A DNA stretch of 6,986 bases from JABDGC01 sp964466595 (lineage in GTDB: Bacteria; Pseudomonadota; Gammaproteobacteria; DSM-16500): positions 1 to 6,986 of the forward strand of contig CAYXNR010000075.1 of assembly GCA_964466595.1 (NCBI GenBank), written 5' to 3'. The notes under the pieces are model-generated. The model did not search any database, was not told where the DNA came from, and saw only the letters and a program-made list of their open reading frames with translations. The position numbers and the translations under genes are program-made. This document shows, one piece after another, positions 6,078-6,986 of the stretch. Each line of letters starts with the position of its first letter. The first letter of the stretch is position 1.

Positions 6078-6515
6078 ATGGAACTCAAGATCACTAAATT
6101 CAGGCCAAGATTTTTTATTACGTAATGAAGAAAATCGCTCCCTTTCAAATTGGGTTAGCAATCCTTATATCAGGGCGGACGTCGAGTGACAATACCCGCA
6201 AAGGCTATGGCTCTGACCTCAAGCACTTTGAAGCTGGGGCGGCAAACTACCCGCAACACCGGATGCCATCGCCACCTATTTACAAGATTACGCACCCAAG
6301 CTAAATGCCCATACCCTAGCTAGATGACTTACCGCTTTAAAACAATGGCATCGCTATCAGGCTTTCCAGATCCAACAGAGCATCCTGCTATCCAGAAAAC
6401 CATGATCGGTATTATCCGTGTTCATGGAAAGCCTAAGCAAAAAGGGGGGGTTTGAGAAAGCCGCACAAAAAGCGTACCCTTTAAGCGTGGAAGACTTACT
6501 CAATCATAAAGTATC
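6078..6515 (+). pseudogene. Tyrosine recombinase (phage integrase family), decayed N-terminal part
   Basis: An ATG at 6078 with AAAAAGGA seven bases upstream is followed by fragments in changing frames that together read as an integrase N-terminal (core-binding, SAM-like) domain. DFLLRNEENRSLSNW comes first (from 6109), then SDNTRKGYGSDLKHFEA (about 6185-6234), WGGKLPATPDAIATYLQDYA (from 6235), LTALKQWHRYQAF after an in-frame TGA at 6325, DPTEHPAIQKTMIGIIRVHG (from 6369), and PLSVEDLL (from 6478). At least four frame changes are needed, some next to homopolymers such as T6 at 6111 and G7 at 6444. The TGA falls where an arginine is expected (LARRLTAL), consistent with CGA to TGA. Nothing after 6515 resembles the catalytic domain with its R, H, R and Y residues. 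The gene is clearly dead, and any mobility of the element would need help from elsewhere. Confidence 0.85.
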
Positions 6516-6652
6516 TATCGCAAAGCAGTGCTTTATCCGCTTCTGACGGCAATTTGAAAGTACATTCGCAATTACTTGAATAATCAATCATTTTTTTAAT
6601 GCCAAGATGGCAAAAAAACAAAATAATAAACTATACTTTAGGAGTAAGAACT
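6516..6652. other. Unassigned spacer after the recombinase remnant
   Basis: No reading frame, RNA gene or known repeat is recognisable. It contains the short hairpin TGCCA/TGGCA around 6600-6612, flanked by T7 and A7 runs that could extend the stem after a mismatch, and a TATACT box (6632-6637) that may serve the next gene. The join between integrase-derived and unrelated DNA is near 6515. Confidence 0.35.
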
Positions 6653-6679
6653 ATGCAAAAGTAAGAGGACGCAAGCAAA

Positions 6680-6986
6680 ATGCCATACTATTTAAGCTAT
6701 ATTGAAATTAATGGTCATTCTTCATTAATGCTATCAGAGCAGAAAGACACTTCTCAACCAACAAAAATTATCTGTGAAGTTGGCTTTGGATATGACATTA
6801 ACGATACACCACAAGGCTTAGGTGGTTACTTCACAACACACAAAGGGCAAGTTCGCGAAGAAACTAATGCAAGTAGAGCATTATATAGCAGCTCAGCTCA
6901 CGTGAAACATCGTACATATGAGATTTCTCAATCTGAAATGGAACAATTTTTTATCTTATTAAATAATGATAGAAGAAAAAACACTC
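6680..6986 (+). CDS. Hypothetical protein, partial at the right edge
   Basis: An open frame of 102 codons runs off the window. It begins MPYYLSYIEINGHSSLMLSE and includes GFGYDINDTPQGLGGYF and a mixed polar stretch; I do not recognise the family. It has no signal peptide or enzyme motif in the visible part. GAGGA lies ten bases before the ATG at 6680. A second ATG at 6653, in the same frame and with a better site (AGGAG, 6640-6644), is followed by TAA at the fourth codon (6662-6664). Either that was the original start, now lost to a nonsense change with translation restarting at 6680, or the three codons are a chance leader. A TATACT box at 6632-6637 would put the transcript start near 6644, which favours 6680. 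The codon pattern looks genuine, and the frame is open throughout. Confidence 0.65.
   Translation, partial: MPYYLSYIEINGHSSLMLSEQKDTSQPTKIICEVGFGYDINDTPQGLGGYFTTHKGQVREETNASRALYSSSAHVKHRTYEISQSEMEQFFILLNNDRRKNT

Overview
The window looks like an A+T-rich gammaproteobacterial accessory region, most likely from a Legionella- or Coxiella-type host-associated organism (order Legionellales). That assignment is inference. It rests on base composition, on an ankyrin-like protein of the kind common in intracellular gammaproteobacteria, on a KfrA-type plasmid protein beside a tyrosine recombinase, and on the high density of decayed genes. No rRNA, tRNA or core housekeeping gene fixes the taxonomy.

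Layout from left to right. Positions 1-60 hold a rightward rho-independent terminator that probably ends a gene outside the window. Positions 156-1055 (minus) encode an intact 299-residue protein of unknown function. The next gap (1056-1468) is a graveyard: it holds the N-terminal stub of a BrnT-like (DUF497) toxin, a dispersed-repeat-like TCATTCTGAG segment that cuts the stub off, and the first copy of a 71-bp near-perfect palindrome. Positions 1469-2760 (minus) hold an ankyrin-like protein gene broken by a one-base frameshift, probably in a run of seven A. Positions 2849-2914 (minus) carry the last codons of a second, diverged kfrA-like gene. Positions 2997-3401 (minus) encode an HVO_A0114-type winged-helix protein, usually the antitoxin of a toxin-antitoxin pair, here without a toxin. 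The second, identical copy of the palindrome (3427-3497) lies directly upstream of it.

Positions 3556-5877 are a tight minus-strand run in the transcription order kfrA-like gene, UPF0213-type GIY-YIG nuclease, SAM-dependent methyltransferase, with gaps of only 34 and 29 bases. A 200-base divergent control region with ATCGAT-centred repeats separates kfrA from a rightward tyrosine recombinase gene (6078-about 6515). That recombinase gene is dead: it has at least four frame changes, an in-frame stop and no catalytic domain. The window ends inside a rightward gene of unknown function (6680 onward) whose apparent original start at 6653 is followed by an in-frame stop at the fourth codon.

The region reads as the eroded remains of an integrated plasmid or integrative element. 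A kfrA/recombinase pair forms its backbone, toxin-antitoxin debris and small palindromic repeats mark past rearrangements, and a few intact genes persist (the kfrA-like protein, the GIY-YIG protein, the methyltransferase, the wHTH protein and the 299-residue protein). I see no clear new defence or metabolic system. The most noteworthy points are the duplicated palindrome, the orphan antitoxin, and the two kfrA-like sequences.
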